DNA of 64,000 nucleotides from Asaia bogorensis (GCF_900465345.1 NZ_UEGO01000013.1:1-64000), one strand, 5' to 3'; positions 55,171 to 64,000 are shown, numbered from the stretch's first letter. Notes: a model not told the origin generated them from the sequence alone. Program-made: numbers and translations.

Positions 55171-56112
55171 TTATCCGATGCCGCTATCGGCTTTTCCGAT
55201 AGCCCGCTCCTTTAGAGCCTCCCATACGAACTGTGCTGCGGGTGACAGGGCACGGTCTCGCATCCGGATGAGATGATAGGGCCCGATGATATCAGGCAGC
55301 GAAACCGGTAATTCGCCAATCATGCCCGTCTTTTCGAACATCCTGTAAAGCGAGCGGGGCAGGACCGAGACCATGTCGGATTGCGTAAGCAGGTCGATTG
55401 TCGCGAGAACAGAGGAGAGTTCGGTCAGGCGCTGGGGCATGGGCAATCGCGCCATCGTGAATATGCCCTCGAATGCACGGCGGAGCGGGCTGGGCTGCAT
55501 CTGCACGATCCATCGCTGCTGTATCAGCGCATCGAGGTCGAGCGCCTCTGCCTGGAACAGGATATTGCCGCACCCTGCAACTACCAGGAGCGGCTCATCA
55601 GATATCTCCTCAATGGTGAGGAGATCATGGCCGATGCCTTCCGTCGGGCGGCCTAAGGCGAGATCGATCCGCCCCGATTGCAGAAGGGCCATGAGATCAT
55701 CGCTGGTGGTCACCCTGAGGGTAAGACTGATTTCGGGGTGGCTACGCGTTGTTGACGCAAGAACCGGGGTCGCAATTTCATGGAGCGCGGCGCCAATCGC
55801 ACCGATACTGACAGTCCCTGTCAGCCCGCGTTTGACGGCATGGAGATCCTCGCGCAGGCGCCCGAGATCAGCCAGAATTTTCTCGGCGTGACGTATCGCA
55901 ACCCGTCCGGCGGCAGTTGGGGTCAGACCGTGGGAATGCCGCTCAAAGAGCTGTGCCCCGAGGTCATCCTCCATATCCTGCAACAGTTTCGATGCGGTTG
56001 GCTGTGACAGGTTGAGTGAGCGCGCTGCACGATTGAGAGACGGCTCAAGGCTGATCTGCTGCAGAAGCAGGAGCTGCCTGAATTTCAGCCGGAAGATAAG
56101 CGCGTCCATCAT
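55171..56112 (-). CDS. LysR-family transcriptional regulator
   Basis: 313 residues with the N-terminal HTH (FRQLLLLQQISLEPSLNRAA, then LSQPTASKLLQDMEDDLG near 35-60) and a periplasmic-binding-fold sensor domain (about 95-300). The likeness to GbpR-type regulators of sugar uptake is modest. It sits between the porin and isomerase genes on the same strand. LysR proteins often activate a neighbour on binding a pathway compound, but no divergent gene is present here. Confidence 0.88.
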   Translation of the reverse strand: MMDALIFRLKFRQLLLLQQISLEPSLNRAARSLNLSQPTASKLLQDMEDDLGAQLFERHSHGLTPTAAGRVAIRHAEKILADLGRLREDLHAVKRGLTGTVSIGAIGAALHEIATPVLASTTRSHPEISLTLRVTTSDDLMALLQSGRIDLALGRPTEGIGHDLLTIEEISDEPLLVVAGCGNILFQAEALDLDALIQQRWIVQMQPSPLRRAFEGIFTMARLPMPQRLTELSSVLATIDLLTQSDMVSVLPRSLYRMFEKTGMIGELPVSLPDIIGPYHLIRMRDRALSPAAQFVWEALKERAIGKADSGIG

Positions 56113-56162
56113 GAGCAGAGGGTGACGGCTTTGCTGCCCTCTGTCACCTCACAACCTTACCG

Positions 56163-57632
56163 TCAGAGCACGGCATGAATCTTGAGGCCGATTGCATCGA
56201 CCTGCGGTTTGTCCGCCTGCAGATTGGTGCGCCAGATATGCTGATAGTCAGGCTGGATCGAAAGCCCACGGAAAGCATGAATGCTGTAGGTCGCCTCGAA
56301 CGTCATCAGATGGCTTTGCGGGTAGGTGGCAGAACCCGGCAGGGAAAGTCCGCGCCGATATCGTATCCATTGTGACGCCACAAGCTGGCGACTGGCGAAG
56401 GTCTCTGACCACTCGAGGCCAAACGTATCTTTCGGGCGTGACGGAATGATCCCGCGATCGACAATCCCGGCATAAACCTGCCAGTCATACACACTGTTCT
56501 GGCCCTCGCTTTTCGTTGCACCCGCGAGCGCATAGAGTCCCTGCAAAGGGCCATGGCCATTGCGTATGAGCATCTGGTCACCTTGCAGCCAGATCTGCGT
56601 CTTGCCATTGGTCCATCTATAGGGCTGACCCGTTGCGGCAGCGGCATTCATATTGTTATCGTAATAGAGATCGCGATAGTTCGAGGAATCATAGGCCACG
56701 CCAAACTTGTAATGCCCGACAAGCTGGTTTTTGCCAAAAGACGGGATCAGACCGATCTCTGTGGGCACATAAACGCCGGTATAGAGCTCTGTACCCATCC
56801 GGAAACCCGTGCGGTCATACTGGTTGGAATTGAGATACGGATTGACGCCGTATAACCCCGACTGAACATAAATGCCGTGCAGCGGCCAGTAACGCACACG
56901 CGTTCCCCAGGTCGAGCCAGGATAGGTGCCATAGCCTGCGGCTGTGCGCGTCAGCGATTTCGGAATGCCGCAATTGGATTTGTTCATGAAGGTGCAGAAC
57001 AGGGGTGAATTGGCGAAGTCGATATTGACGGGCATCTTGCCCAGCGCAATCTGCATGCGGTTGTGCAGCAAATCCTGCGTGCCATAGACGTAGACAAGAT
57101 GCACCCCGACATTGCCGCCGCCGCCATAGATTTCCTGAAACCCGTTTAACGAACGTTCGCCAAGATCTGACGCCAGATTATGCCCGGCACGATTGACGAT
57201 GACTGCATGAGTAATGAAGCCTTTCCATCCAACAAGTCTGGACCAGTCGAGATCAAGCTCAACGCCAATCTGATGGGCGTAGCCCGCATCACCCGCATGA
57301 CCGGCATTGAGCACCATGGCACTTTCGCTGGTATAATCAGCTACAATGCCAATGCCTTTGCGATTGAGGCGCTTGATCAGCCGTTCCCACGGCAGAACCA
57401 CGCTTTCAACCGGGGGCGTAAACGCCGTATTGGCGTAAGAAGTCGGTGTATCAAGGGCAAAAAGCGGCGCGGTTTCGGAGATCGGCCCTCGATACTGCGC
57501 CCAGGCATTCTGGGTCAGGGCGAGGCATAAGAGGCTGCACCCCAGACCCGCCGGGAGGAGCCCCGAGCGATGGACGAGCGGGTTCGTTGACCGCGCGACT
57601 GGCGCGGCCCTCAGCAGGAAACTCGATTTCAT
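56163..57632 (-). CDS. OprB-family carbohydrate-selective porin
   Basis: 489 residues: long signal peptide ending LTQNAWAQ near residue 46, then a beta-barrel pattern of alternating residues with the OprB segments GIGIVADYTSE, IQIALGKMPVN-like and a C-terminal hydrophobic strand ending VL. OprB porins pass sugars and polyols through the outer membrane and are common in acetic acid bacteria. Its position within a set of enzymes and a transporter suggests it admits the same substrate. Confidence 0.88.
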   Translation of the reverse strand: MKSSFLLRAAPVARSTNPLVHRSGLLPAGLGCSLLCLALTQNAWAQYRGPISETAPLFALDTPTSYANTAFTPPVESVVLPWERLIKRLNRKGIGIVADYTSESAMVLNAGHAGDAGYAHQIGVELDLDWSRLVGWKGFITHAVIVNRAGHNLASDLGERSLNGFQEIYGGGGNVGVHLVYVYGTQDLLHNRMQIALGKMPVNIDFANSPLFCTFMNKSNCGIPKSLTRTAAGYGTYPGSTWGTRVRYWPLHGIYVQSGLYGVNPYLNSNQYDRTGFRMGTELYTGVYVPTEIGLIPSFGKNQLVGHYKFGVAYDSSNYRDLYYDNNMNAAAATGQPYRWTNGKTQIWLQGDQMLIRNGHGPLQGLYALAGATKSEGQNSVYDWQVYAGIVDRGIIPSRPKDTFGLEWSETFASRQLVASQWIRYRRGLSLPGSATYPQSHLMTFEATYSIHAFRGLSIQPDYQHIWRTNLQADKPQVDAIGLKIHAVL

Positions 57633-57745
57633 GAGCGACTATCCTTGCCTGCGCCTCAACGGGCGCAGATCACGGTCACACGGCCTGCCGCCCAACCCCA
57701 CGCAGGCTTTTCGCTGCGTGGTTCCAGGCGCTGTTCTGGCGCTGC

Positions 57746-58726
57746 CTAGCTTGCGGGTTCGGCCTCGCGCGCCGCTACAGGCGCCGATGGCGCAGGAACG
57801 GTTGCAGGGAACACAGGCGTCAGTAGCGGGGTATCCGCGAAATGAGCCGCCAGATTATCCAGCACGAGCCGCCCCATAGCGGTACGCGTCTCGATGGTGG
57901 CACTGGCGCGGTGCGGTTGCAGCACGACGTTACTCATGGTCGTGAGCGCCTGCGGCACATGCGGCTCATCAGCAAACACGTCGAGCGCGGCGCGGCCAAG
58001 CCGCCCGTCCTGAAGCGCGCTGACCAGGGCCTCCTCATCGACCACGCTGCCACGCGCCACGTTCACCAGAAGCCCCTCAGGCCCGACAGCCTCGATAATA
58101 TCCTCGCTGATCAGATGGCGGGACTGCGCCCCGCCCGAGGCCGCAACAACCAGAACGTCGCTGGCTTCAGCAAGCGCCTTGAGGTCAGCCACAAACGGAA
58201 TCCCCGGCAGGGAGAGGTCCCTGCGGCTGAAATACGAAACCGGCATGGAGAAGGCCTGCGCCCGCCGCGCGATGGCCTGCCCGACCTGACCCATGCCCAC
58301 AATGCCGAGTTTCGCCCCGCTGACCTTGCGCGATAGCGGCAACCCCTTGCTACCCCATAGCCCTTGTCGAACCAGCGCATCACCGGGCAACAGGTCCCGC
58401 AGGGCTGACAGCATAAGGGCCATCGCGAGATCGGCCACATCGTCGGTCAGCACATCACGTGTGACGGTCACGGCGATATTGCGGCGCGCAGCCTCGACCA
58501 GATCTACCGCATCCGTACCGATGCCGTTGATGGTGATGATCTCCAGATCCGGCAGCGCGTCCATCAACTTGCGAGGCAGCCCCGTACCGCCGCCGGTCAC
58601 CACCCCGCGTATCGACACGCCGGAGGGAAGCGTCTCACCATGCCAGCGATGGAGCACGTAGCCTTGCTCGAGCTCGGCTTCCACGAAAGGCATCATGGGT
58701 TCGATAAGAAGGATATGAGGTTTCAC
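57746..58726 (-). CDS. D-isomer-specific 2-hydroxyacid dehydrogenase (GhrB/hydroxypyruvate reductase-like)
   Basis: 326 residues. The NAD(P) fold is LGIVGMGQVGQAIARRA near 140-157, the substrate arginine is in VNVARGSVVDE, the catalytic glutamate in ADEPHVP and the catalytic histidine in LQPHRAS. These are the three residues of the glyoxylate/hydroxypyruvate reductase branch. The last about 20 residues are Ala/Pro-rich. It would reduce a 2-keto acid made in the pathway, or oxidise a 2-hydroxy acid. Confidence 0.88.
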   Translation of the reverse strand: MKPHILLIEPMMPFVEAELEQGYVLHRWHGETLPSGVSIRGVVTGGGTGLPRKLMDALPDLEIITINGIGTDAVDLVEAARRNIAVTVTRDVLTDDVADLAMALMLSALRDLLPGDALVRQGLWGSKGLPLSRKVSGAKLGIVGMGQVGQAIARRAQAFSMPVSYFSRRDLSLPGIPFVADLKALAEASDVLVVAASGGAQSRHLISEDIIEAVGPEGLLVNVARGSVVDEEALVSALQDGRLGRAALDVFADEPHVPQALTTMSNVVLQPHRASATIETRTAMGRLVLDNLAAHFADTPLLTPVFPATVPAPSAPVAAREAEPAS

Positions 58727-58804
58727 GGGGGAATGTCCTATTTCTGCAAGAGAGTCGGGGGTCCGACCCGATTGACGGGTCGATTTGAATGTGGCGCGCC
58801 GTTG

Positions 58805-59611
58805 TCAGGGCATCTCAACCGTGACAGGCGGGAGATGGGCGATCCTCGCCATAGCCGTCGTGCCCGGCGGAACGAAAATCGTGTCTGTCATCGAGCCCGT
58901 TGTGATCATGCAGCCCGCCATGAGGGGGATACCTCGCCCCATTGCGTGATTGGCCAGCCAGACCAGCAGGCGACGCGGATCGCCCGCCGAGTTGCCACCG
59001 ATATGCTCGATCACACGACCATCACTGAAGGCGAGACGAACCGTCTCGCAAACAGGGCTGAGACGCTGCCACGCCTTCGTACCTTTGCCGATTACGAGTG
59101 CGCCGTGGCTCGCCTGATCAGCCAGATGCACGAGCCGTGGCTGGGAGCCGGGCCGCACGAAACGTGTGTCGATGATTTCGATGGCGGTATGGACACTGTC
59201 GATGGCGTCCATCACCTCGTCCAGCGACCAGGGCTGGTCGCGCCATGGCAGGTCACGGCCAAGACGATAGACGATTTCCGCTTCCACCCCGCGATAACGG
59301 CATAAACCCGGTGCCAGCGTCGTATCCTCATCAAAGAGGGTCGCTTTATGCAGGGGGGCAGCGAACGGAAGCCCGGTGGGCGAGGGCGCGCCAACTTTCC
59401 AGCCCATGATGTTGCCCTGATCGGCGATCAGCGCAGCGGCAACAGCGTCCTGTATGCGATAGGCGTCGTCCTCTGTCCGGGGCACCTCGCTGTCGTCCAG
59501 CGCCTGCAGCGGGGCGCGTGTACGGCGACCATTCAACAGATGCGCCGCAGCTGACGCCGCATCGCAGACAGTCGGGATGTCACCGGGCGGGGCGAGGTCG
59601 AGTGTGATCAT
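58805..59611 (-). CDS. 2-keto-4-pentenoate hydratase-type enzyme (MhpD, FAH superfamily)
   Basis: 268 residues with the MhpD pattern: IMGWKVGAPSP near 88, the metal-binding YRGVEAEIVYRL near 125 and IEIIDTRF near 163. Members hydrate 2-keto-pentenoates or split and decarboxylate keto acids with Mg. In the L-rhamnose diketo route an FAH-superfamily hydrolase acts on 2,4-diketo-3-deoxyrhamnonate, so a similar role is conceivable here, but aromatic meta-cleavage products are also possible. The neighbours contain no ring-cleaving enzyme. Confidence 0.82.
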   Translation of the reverse strand: MITLDLAPPGDIPTVCDAASAAAHLLNGRRTRAPLQALDDSEVPRTEDDAYRIQDAVAAALIADQGNIMGWKVGAPSPTGLPFAAPLHKATLFDEDTTLAPGLCRYRGVEAEIVYRLGRDLPWRDQPWSLDEVMDAIDSVHTAIEIIDTRFVRPGSQPRLVHLADQASHGALVIGKGTKAWQRLSPVCETVRLAFSDGRVIEHIGGNSAGDPRRLLVWLANHAMGRGIPLMAGCMITTGSMTDTIFVPPGTTAMARIAHLPPVTVEMP

Positions 59612-59714
59612 GCGGAAACTCCCGGTCGATCAGAAAAGTGAATACGATGCGGTGCGATGAGGCCCGGACTCACAACAGTCCATGCGAAGGCCATGATCGC
59701 GTATCTGGGGCTCT

Positions 59715-61130
59715 TCACAGCGCATCTTCCTGCGCCATCAGATCGCGCCCTCTGGTTTCGGGCACATAGAAGGTCGCGAGGATGGCAAGACATGCCAGAA
59801 AGACGACGTAAGCGGAGAGCGGGATCCAGGCGTATTTGCCACTCCCGACGCCGCCAATATGAAACCTTGCGAACATCGCGATGAGGAATTGTCCAACCAT
59901 TGGCGACACGCCACCCGCGATGACGGAGGAAAACTCGCGCGTGAACGAGACAGCCGTGTAGCGATGACGCAGGCCGAACATTTCGGGCAACAGGGCCCCT
60001 TGCGTGCCGAACATTCCCCAGGTTGCCACCCCCAGCGCAAAAGACAGGGCGATGGCCGAGGGAACAGGATGGCCCTGACTGAAGACATACCAGACGGGCA
60101 GGGCGCTGACGGCCTGAAGTATCGCAAAGCCACGGTAGACACGCACACGTCCGAAGCGATCGCTCAGCCATCCTGCAACGGGGATGGTTACACCACCCAC
60201 AAGTGCCGCGCCGATCAGGACCAGAGTACCCCACTGGCTGTTCATGCCGATCGTGTGCACGAGATAGCTGATGGCGAGCACCTGATAGATCGACGAGCCC
60301 CCGTTTTCAGCCATACGCAGACCCATTCCTGCCAGGATCGGCCGCCATGAGGCCGTCAGCGTCTCGCGCAGCGAGCCTGTCTCCTCATGACGCTCATCTT
60401 CCTTGATCTTGGCGAAAGTCGGTGATTCCTTGAGCCTCATGCGCATGTAAAGCGCGATGAGAAGCAGGACAGCACTTCCGACGAAGGGAACGCGCCAGAG
60501 CATGGTCTGGGTAATATCCGGAACGCCGGTCAGCATGGCATAATAGATGAGTCCCGCCGCGACCGTCCCGATCTGGATGCCAAGAAAAGGCAGGGCCGCG
60601 TAGTAGCCACGACGCTTGCGCGGAGCACATTCTGTCATCATGACGGCGGCCCCGGCCTGCTCCGCGCCAGCGCCGAAGCCCTGCGCCATACGAAGGAAAA
60701 CGAGCAGAAAGGGCGCCATGATGCCGATGCTCTTGTAAGTCGGGATAAGGCCGATAAGTGCGCTGGCGAGACCCATCAGCGTGACAGTGAGCAGCAATAC
60801 GCGCTTGCGGCCATAGCGATCACCCAGCCGACCAAAGAAGATTCCCCCCAGAGGCCGCACCGCAAAACCGATGAAGTAGGTTGCAAAACTCGCCACCAGA
60901 CCGAGGCCGGGAATATTGCTTGGGAAAAAGAGCGGCGCGAAAATCAGGGCAGAGGCGAGGCTGTAGAGCGCGAAGTCGTAATACTCCATCGCGCTGCCAA
61001 TCGAGCAGGTCCACGCGGCGCGGCGCAGTTCCTGCGCGGACATTTCCGGACGCTGTGTTTCACTCGCCTCGGCCTGGGCAGAACGCAAGCCGACGGTCGA
61101 ACTGTTTCCTGACAATGCGAGGCTCACCAT
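59715..61130 (-). CDS. MHS-family MFS transporter (metabolite:proton symporter)
   Basis: 471 residues from ATG 61130, which has GGAGG just upstream; the frame opens at 61262. Twelve membrane helices and the MHS signature segments (SAMEYYDFALYSLASALIF, RPLGGIFFGRLGDRYGRKRVL and RMAQGFGAGAEQAGA) place it with the shikimate, citrate, proline-betaine and alpha-ketoglutarate transporters. It is the first gene of the minus-strand block, and a palindrome 130 bases upstream may be its operator. An acid such as a sugar acid is a reasonable substrate. Confidence 0.88.
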   Translation of the reverse strand: MVSLALSGNSSTVGLRSAQAEASETQRPEMSAQELRRAAWTCSIGSAMEYYDFALYSLASALIFAPLFFPSNIPGLGLVASFATYFIGFAVRPLGGIFFGRLGDRYGRKRVLLLTVTLMGLASALIGLIPTYKSIGIMAPFLLVFLRMAQGFGAGAEQAGAAVMMTECAPRKRRGYYAALPFLGIQIGTVAAGLIYYAMLTGVPDITQTMLWRVPFVGSAVLLLIALYMRMRLKESPTFAKIKEDERHEETGSLRETLTASWRPILAGMGLRMAENGGSSIYQVLAISYLVHTIGMNSQWGTLVLIGAALVGGVTIPVAGWLSDRFGRVRVYRGFAILQAVSALPVWYVFSQGHPVPSAIALSFALGVATWGMFGTQGALLPEMFGLRHRYTAVSFTREFSSVIAGGVSPMVGQFLIAMFARFHIGGVGSGKYAWIPLSAYVVFLACLAILATFYVPETRGRDLMAQEDAL

Positions 61131-61462
61131 GATGCCTCCTCCACGCTTTGGAGAACCGCTGTTGCGAGGCCGCCAATGCGGCCCGGTCTGGTTGTCGACA
61201 TGAGATCGAGAAGGGTCATCACACACCGCCTGGCTACACTCCGTCGGACCCTCCCTTGCCAATTTAGATCGGTCTAAATGAGCGATCAGGGAATTGAACC
61301 TGTGGGGAAGGGCTACCTTGGAAGGGAAGAATCTGTCGGAACTAACAAATCTGTAATGACTTTGAACGCCATTCCGGAGAAGAAGTCACACATAAAATGT
61401 GAAACATCTTTCACTCCTGTGTGATATCTCGTGAAAAACGGCGGATAAAATCACGCAGCGCC
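61131..61462. other. 332-base regulatory gap between lacI-type gene and transporter gene
   Basis: The gap is A+T-richer than its neighbours. Apart from the palindrome at 61263-61278 it holds a segment near 61390-61435 with TTCACTCCTGTGTGATATCTCGTGAAA-like symmetry that is too loose to call. No gene is evident. Confidence 0.5.
61263..61278. promoter_or_regulatory. Candidate LacI-family operator upstream of the transporter gene
   Basis: TTTAGATCGGTCTAAA has perfect inverted arms TTTAGA and TCTAAA around a 4-base centre, the size and symmetry usual for LacI-type operators. It lies about 130 bases before the transporter start and 185 bases after the end of the LacI-type gene, where the promoter of the catabolic block is expected. 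Confidence 0.55.
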
Positions 61463-62485
61463 TTATGCGCTTTCACGCAGGATAAGCTCTGGAGCAATAA
61501 CCTGCTTCTCGTATGCACGCGCAGGTCGCGCCATACGCTTTTGGAGGAGGCGAGCCGCAGCCGCACCGATCAGACGAGGCATCGTGGCAATCGTGGTCAA
61601 AGCGGGATAAGCCGCCGCCGCGGCGGCGAGATCGTCCATGCCAATCACGGCAAAACCATCCCTGTCGTGACCGCCCACCCGAACGCCTCTGCGATGCAGC
61701 TGGTTCATCAGGGCAAGCGCTATGATATCATTATAGCAGATCGCTGCTTCCGGCGGGTCAGAAGAGTCCAGCAGTGCCTCGAATACGCGTTCGTCATAGT
61801 GACTATCTTTCGTCCCATTGACGATCGCCACGTCACTCATACCGAGATGCGCTGCGGCCTCGCGAAAACCCTGTACGCGGGCTAACGCAGCCGAGTGCGT
61901 TTCCATGTTGCCGACATAGACAACCCGTTTTCGCCCGATGCGATCGAGATAGGCGAGGGCGGCCCCGATCCCTGCTGCATAATCTGCTGTCACATAATCA
62001 CGTTGTGCGTCAGGCACCTCACGCAGGACCTGAACGAAAGGCAGGCCGAGCCGGTCGAGATCAGCAATGAGCCCGGCATCGCTGCCGATTGCCGGACATA
62101 TGATGAGACCATCTATGTTATGTTCTCGCAGGCGCTGGATCTGCCTTGTCTGACGCGCCGGAGATTCACCACTATTGGCGATGATGGAAACGATCTCCTG
62201 CGTGTCGTTGACCTCTTCCACGCCAGCCGTCAGCGTGCTGAAAAACGGATTGGCAATATTGGAAAGCACAAGACCTATAGTGCCTGTGCGTTTCTGCCTG
62301 AGGTTGGCAGCGCCGCGATTATAGATATATCCAAGTCTCAGCATGGCCGCCTGAACCTTCTCGCGCGTTGAGGCCGCAACGAGGGGGCTGTTGCGTAAAA
62401 CAAGCGACGCTGTGGCGCGTGAAACACCAGCCTCATGCGCGACATCCAGCAAACTGACAGTACTCGCCCTTCGCTCGCGCTTCAT
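61463..62485 (-). CDS. LacI-family transcriptional regulator
   Basis: 340 residues: the HTH SLLDVAHEAGVSRATASLVLRNS near 10-33 with hinge helix, then a sugar-binding-protein-like domain with GLVLSNIANPFFSTLTAGV near 72 and IGMDDLAAAA near 280. It is the first gene of the minus-strand direction leading into the transporter operon and probably its repressor, with a sugar or sugar-acid inducer. Its own promoter region is the AT-rich gap to the right. Confidence 0.93.
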   Translation of the reverse strand: MKRERRASTVSLLDVAHEAGVSRATASLVLRNSPLVAASTREKVQAAMLRLGYIYNRGAANLRQKRTGTIGLVLSNIANPFFSTLTAGVEEVNDTQEIVSIIANSGESPARQTRQIQRLREHNIDGLIICPAIGSDAGLIADLDRLGLPFVQVLREVPDAQRDYVTADYAAGIGAALAYLDRIGRKRVVYVGNMETHSAALARVQGFREAAAHLGMSDVAIVNGTKDSHYDERVFEALLDSSDPPEAAICYNDIIALALMNQLHRRGVRVGGHDRDGFAVIGMDDLAAAAAAYPALTTIATMPRLIGAAAARLLQKRMARPARAYEKQVIAPELILRESA

Positions 62486-62947
62486 GGAATACAGGTCTCC
62501 GTTGTTTGTAATGGTAAAATAACGATGCTGACGGCAGACGTATCATTCACCGTCAACAAGAGGCAAACACACCGCATTGAGATAGCAGAACCCAGGCACC
62601 TATCCACCGATCTGTCAGCACAGATGATCATTATTATTTCGTATTCTTATCGAATTTCGCATGTCGGTTCTGTAATACTTTGCAAATCAACGATATTCAC
62701 GCAGTTTGTCACTGGACCAGGATGCAGGCGTGTCATAGAACCTGCATGACGTTCAAACCCGGATCGCAGCGGCACCGACCACTTTTGTTCAAGTACCAAC
62801 GCGGCGGGTAAACGGTTATTAACGGTCTGGCCATCGGTCGAAAAAATGCACACCGGCGGATGGGTAGATCACGATCCAATGACAGGAAATGCGCCTCCTG
62901 TCTCTTGGGGTCAGCAGAGCGCGTAGAATAAACTGGGGGATTCTCTC
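62486..62947. other. 462-base AT-rich gap between divergent genes
   Basis: The part from about 62490 to 62720 is notably A+T-rich for this genome. No coding frame with a ribosome site, no tRNA and no strong hairpin with a T-run could be found. It presumably carries the promoters of the LacI-type gene (leftward) and of the small repeat protein (rightward). Confidence 0.5.
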
Positions 62948-63424
62948 TTGGCAAAAGCAGCCCGGTCCCGAACGACCACAATACGAAAAAAAGACCAGCC
63001 AGACGCCCCTGCTTCGGCCCCTGAGGGAAAGGCGGCAGTTGTGCCTGCGGCAAACCCGTCAGAAGAGCCGCTCGTCACAGCACCCCTGACCGCTGAAGAA
63101 ACGAATACCGCGTTTACTTCGGAGTCTGATCGCGCTGCAGAGCCCACGCCTGATACCGAGACATATCAGGGCCTGACTTACCCAGCCGAAGCGCTTTATT
63201 TCGATTCGAACTGGTATCTTGCAGCCTATCCTGATGTCGGTGCCTGCGGGATGGATGCTGTCGAGCACTTCATGACGCATGGTTATCTCGAAGGCCGCGA
63301 CCCCAATGGCCATTTCAGCGTCGCCGAATATATTGCTGCGAACCCGGACATTCCCTTGACGATCAATCCATTCCTGCACTTCATCATGCATGGTGCTGCC
63401 GAGGGTCGAAAGCTTCATCCCTGA
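62948..63424 (+). CDS. Small protein with two YPDV/EGR-type repeats
   Basis: 158 residues from a TTG at 62948 preceded by GGGGA. Residues 1-75 are a disordered, Ala/Pro/Glu/Thr-rich lead with a basic N-terminus and no signal peptide. The rest holds two related units: FDSNWYLAAYPDV with HFMTHGYLEGRDPNGHF, then VAEYIAANPDI with HFIMHGAAEGRKLHP. I recall such units at the ends of glycosyltransferases and surface-polysaccharide proteins, where they occur in arrays. Here they stand alone. Function unknown. A transglycosylase gene follows by 43 bases. Confidence 0.65.
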   Translation: MAKAARSRTTTIRKKDQPDAPASAPEGKAAVVPAANPSEEPLVTAPLTAEETNTAFTSESDRAAEPTPDTETYQGLTYPAEALYFDSNWYLAAYPDVGACGMDAVEHFMTHGYLEGRDPNGHFSVAEYIAANPDIPLTINPFLHFIMHGAAEGRKLHP

Positions 63425-63467
63425 GCTGAACCGGGGGCGGCACCCTCTGGCAGATAAACAGGCAAGG

Positions 63468-64000
63468 ATGACATTGGTGCTTACCCGACGTTCTATACTG
63501 GCCGCGACAGCGGCCGCCCCCTGCCTGTACGGGACCAGCCTTGCCGGAACGCTTGGGCACAAAGGGAGTGCCCATGTTCATAAGCAGGCTACTTCCGGTG
63601 TATCGGGCGGCAGTTATGCTGCCTTTCTCGACACCCTGCGCAGCGAGGCCATAGGCAAGGGAATCGCCCCCTCGACTCTGTCGCGTGCCTTCGCCCTAAC
63701 ACGCGAACCCAATGCGCGCGTCATCAAGCTTGACCGGCATCAACCGGAATTTACCCTGACCTGGGCCCAGTATCGCGAACGTGTGATCAGCACGACACGC
63801 ATCAGCCAGGGGCAGGCCGCTTATCAGCAGCGTGCGCAGATGCTTGAAGCCACAGGCAAGATGTACGGGGTCGATCCACGGGTCATCGTCGGCATCTGGG
63901 GGCTGGAATCAGGTTTCGGTCGCAAGATCGGTACATTCTCGGTCATCGATGCGCTCGCGACACTCGCTTATGACGGCAGGCGCGCCAGCTTCTTCCGTGG
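63468..64000 (+). CDS. Lytic murein transglycosylase, MltB family (partial at window edge)
   Basis: The frame opens with MTLVLTRRSILAATAAA, a signal peptide with a twin-arginine look, and stays open to the end of the window (177 residues). YAAFLDTLRSEAIGKGI and VIKLDRHQPEF, then the catalytic segment VIVGIWGLESGFGRKIG with the acid glutamate and IDALATLAYDGRRASFFR, match MltB/SLT_2 enzymes that cut peptidoglycan to 1,6-anhydromuramyl products in the periplasm. The C-terminal part lies beyond 64000. Confidence 0.92.
   Translation, partial: MTLVLTRRSILAATAAAPCLYGTSLAGTLGHKGSAHVHKQATSGVSGGSYAAFLDTLRSEAIGKGIAPSTLSRAFALTREPNARVIKLDRHQPEFTLTWAQYRERVISTTRISQGQAAYQQRAQMLEATGKMYGVDPRVIVGIWGLESGFGRKIGTFSVIDALATLAYDGRRASFFR

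Overview
The window looks like chromosome of an acetic acid bacterium (Acetobacteraceae, Alphaproteobacteria). This is inferred from the high GC content, the hisB-DUF2628-hisH-GNAT-hisA-hisF-hisE-HIT order, the sugar and polyol catabolic genes, the OprB-type porin and the numerous efflux systems. The genus cannot be fixed from the sequence alone.

Layout. 1-3986: the integrase-proximal end of an integrated prophage or island. It holds a string of overlapping small phage-like genes, an excisionase-like gene and a tyrosine integrase abutting the 3' end of a tRNA-Glu(CTC) gene; the rest of the element lies to the left of the window. 4117-8689: a minus-strand histidine operon in which a GNAT acetyltransferase and HisA form one open frame. 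8768-20217: housekeeping genes, namely nitroreductase, UbiH-type hydroxylase, MscS channel, pyrD, a TPP riboswitch with thiC, an EmrE-type SMR pump, cvpA and purF. 20236-33251: two complete tripartite RND efflux operons in a row, one drug-type with a divergent TetR and one heavy-metal-type. 33395-34447: a zinc alcohol dehydrogenase.

34540-47667: a polyol/ketose catabolic locus that I read as tetritol (erythritol or erythrulose) utilisation. It has an FGGY kinase (EryA-like), an FAD dehydrogenase (EryB-like), an unassigned class I aldolase-like protein, a divergent triosephosphate-isomerase homologue (EryH/LerI-like), an RpiB homologue (EryI/DerI-like), a complete RbsABC-type importer, a one-chain dihydroxyacetone/erythrulose kinase and two DeoR regulators. 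The proposed flow is erythritol to erythritol-4-P to tetrulose phosphate to erythrose-4-P. A second entry through the DhaK-like kinase would suit erythrulose made in the periplasm by acetic acid bacterial polyol oxidation. The aldolase-like member is the least explained part.

47877-52881: amino-acid permease, UppP, a lone MlaD-like protein, an ATP-grasp enzyme and a DedA protein. 52994-62485: a second catabolic block, nearly all on the minus strand, of unknown substrate: L-rhamnose-1-dehydrogenase-like SDR, TIM-barrel isomerase, LysR, OprB porin, 2-hydroxyacid dehydrogenase, MhpD-type hydratase, MHS-family transporter and LacI. 62948-64000: a small repeat protein and the start of a lytic transglycosylase cut by the window edge.

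All family calls come from reading motifs and recalled family features; no database search was run.
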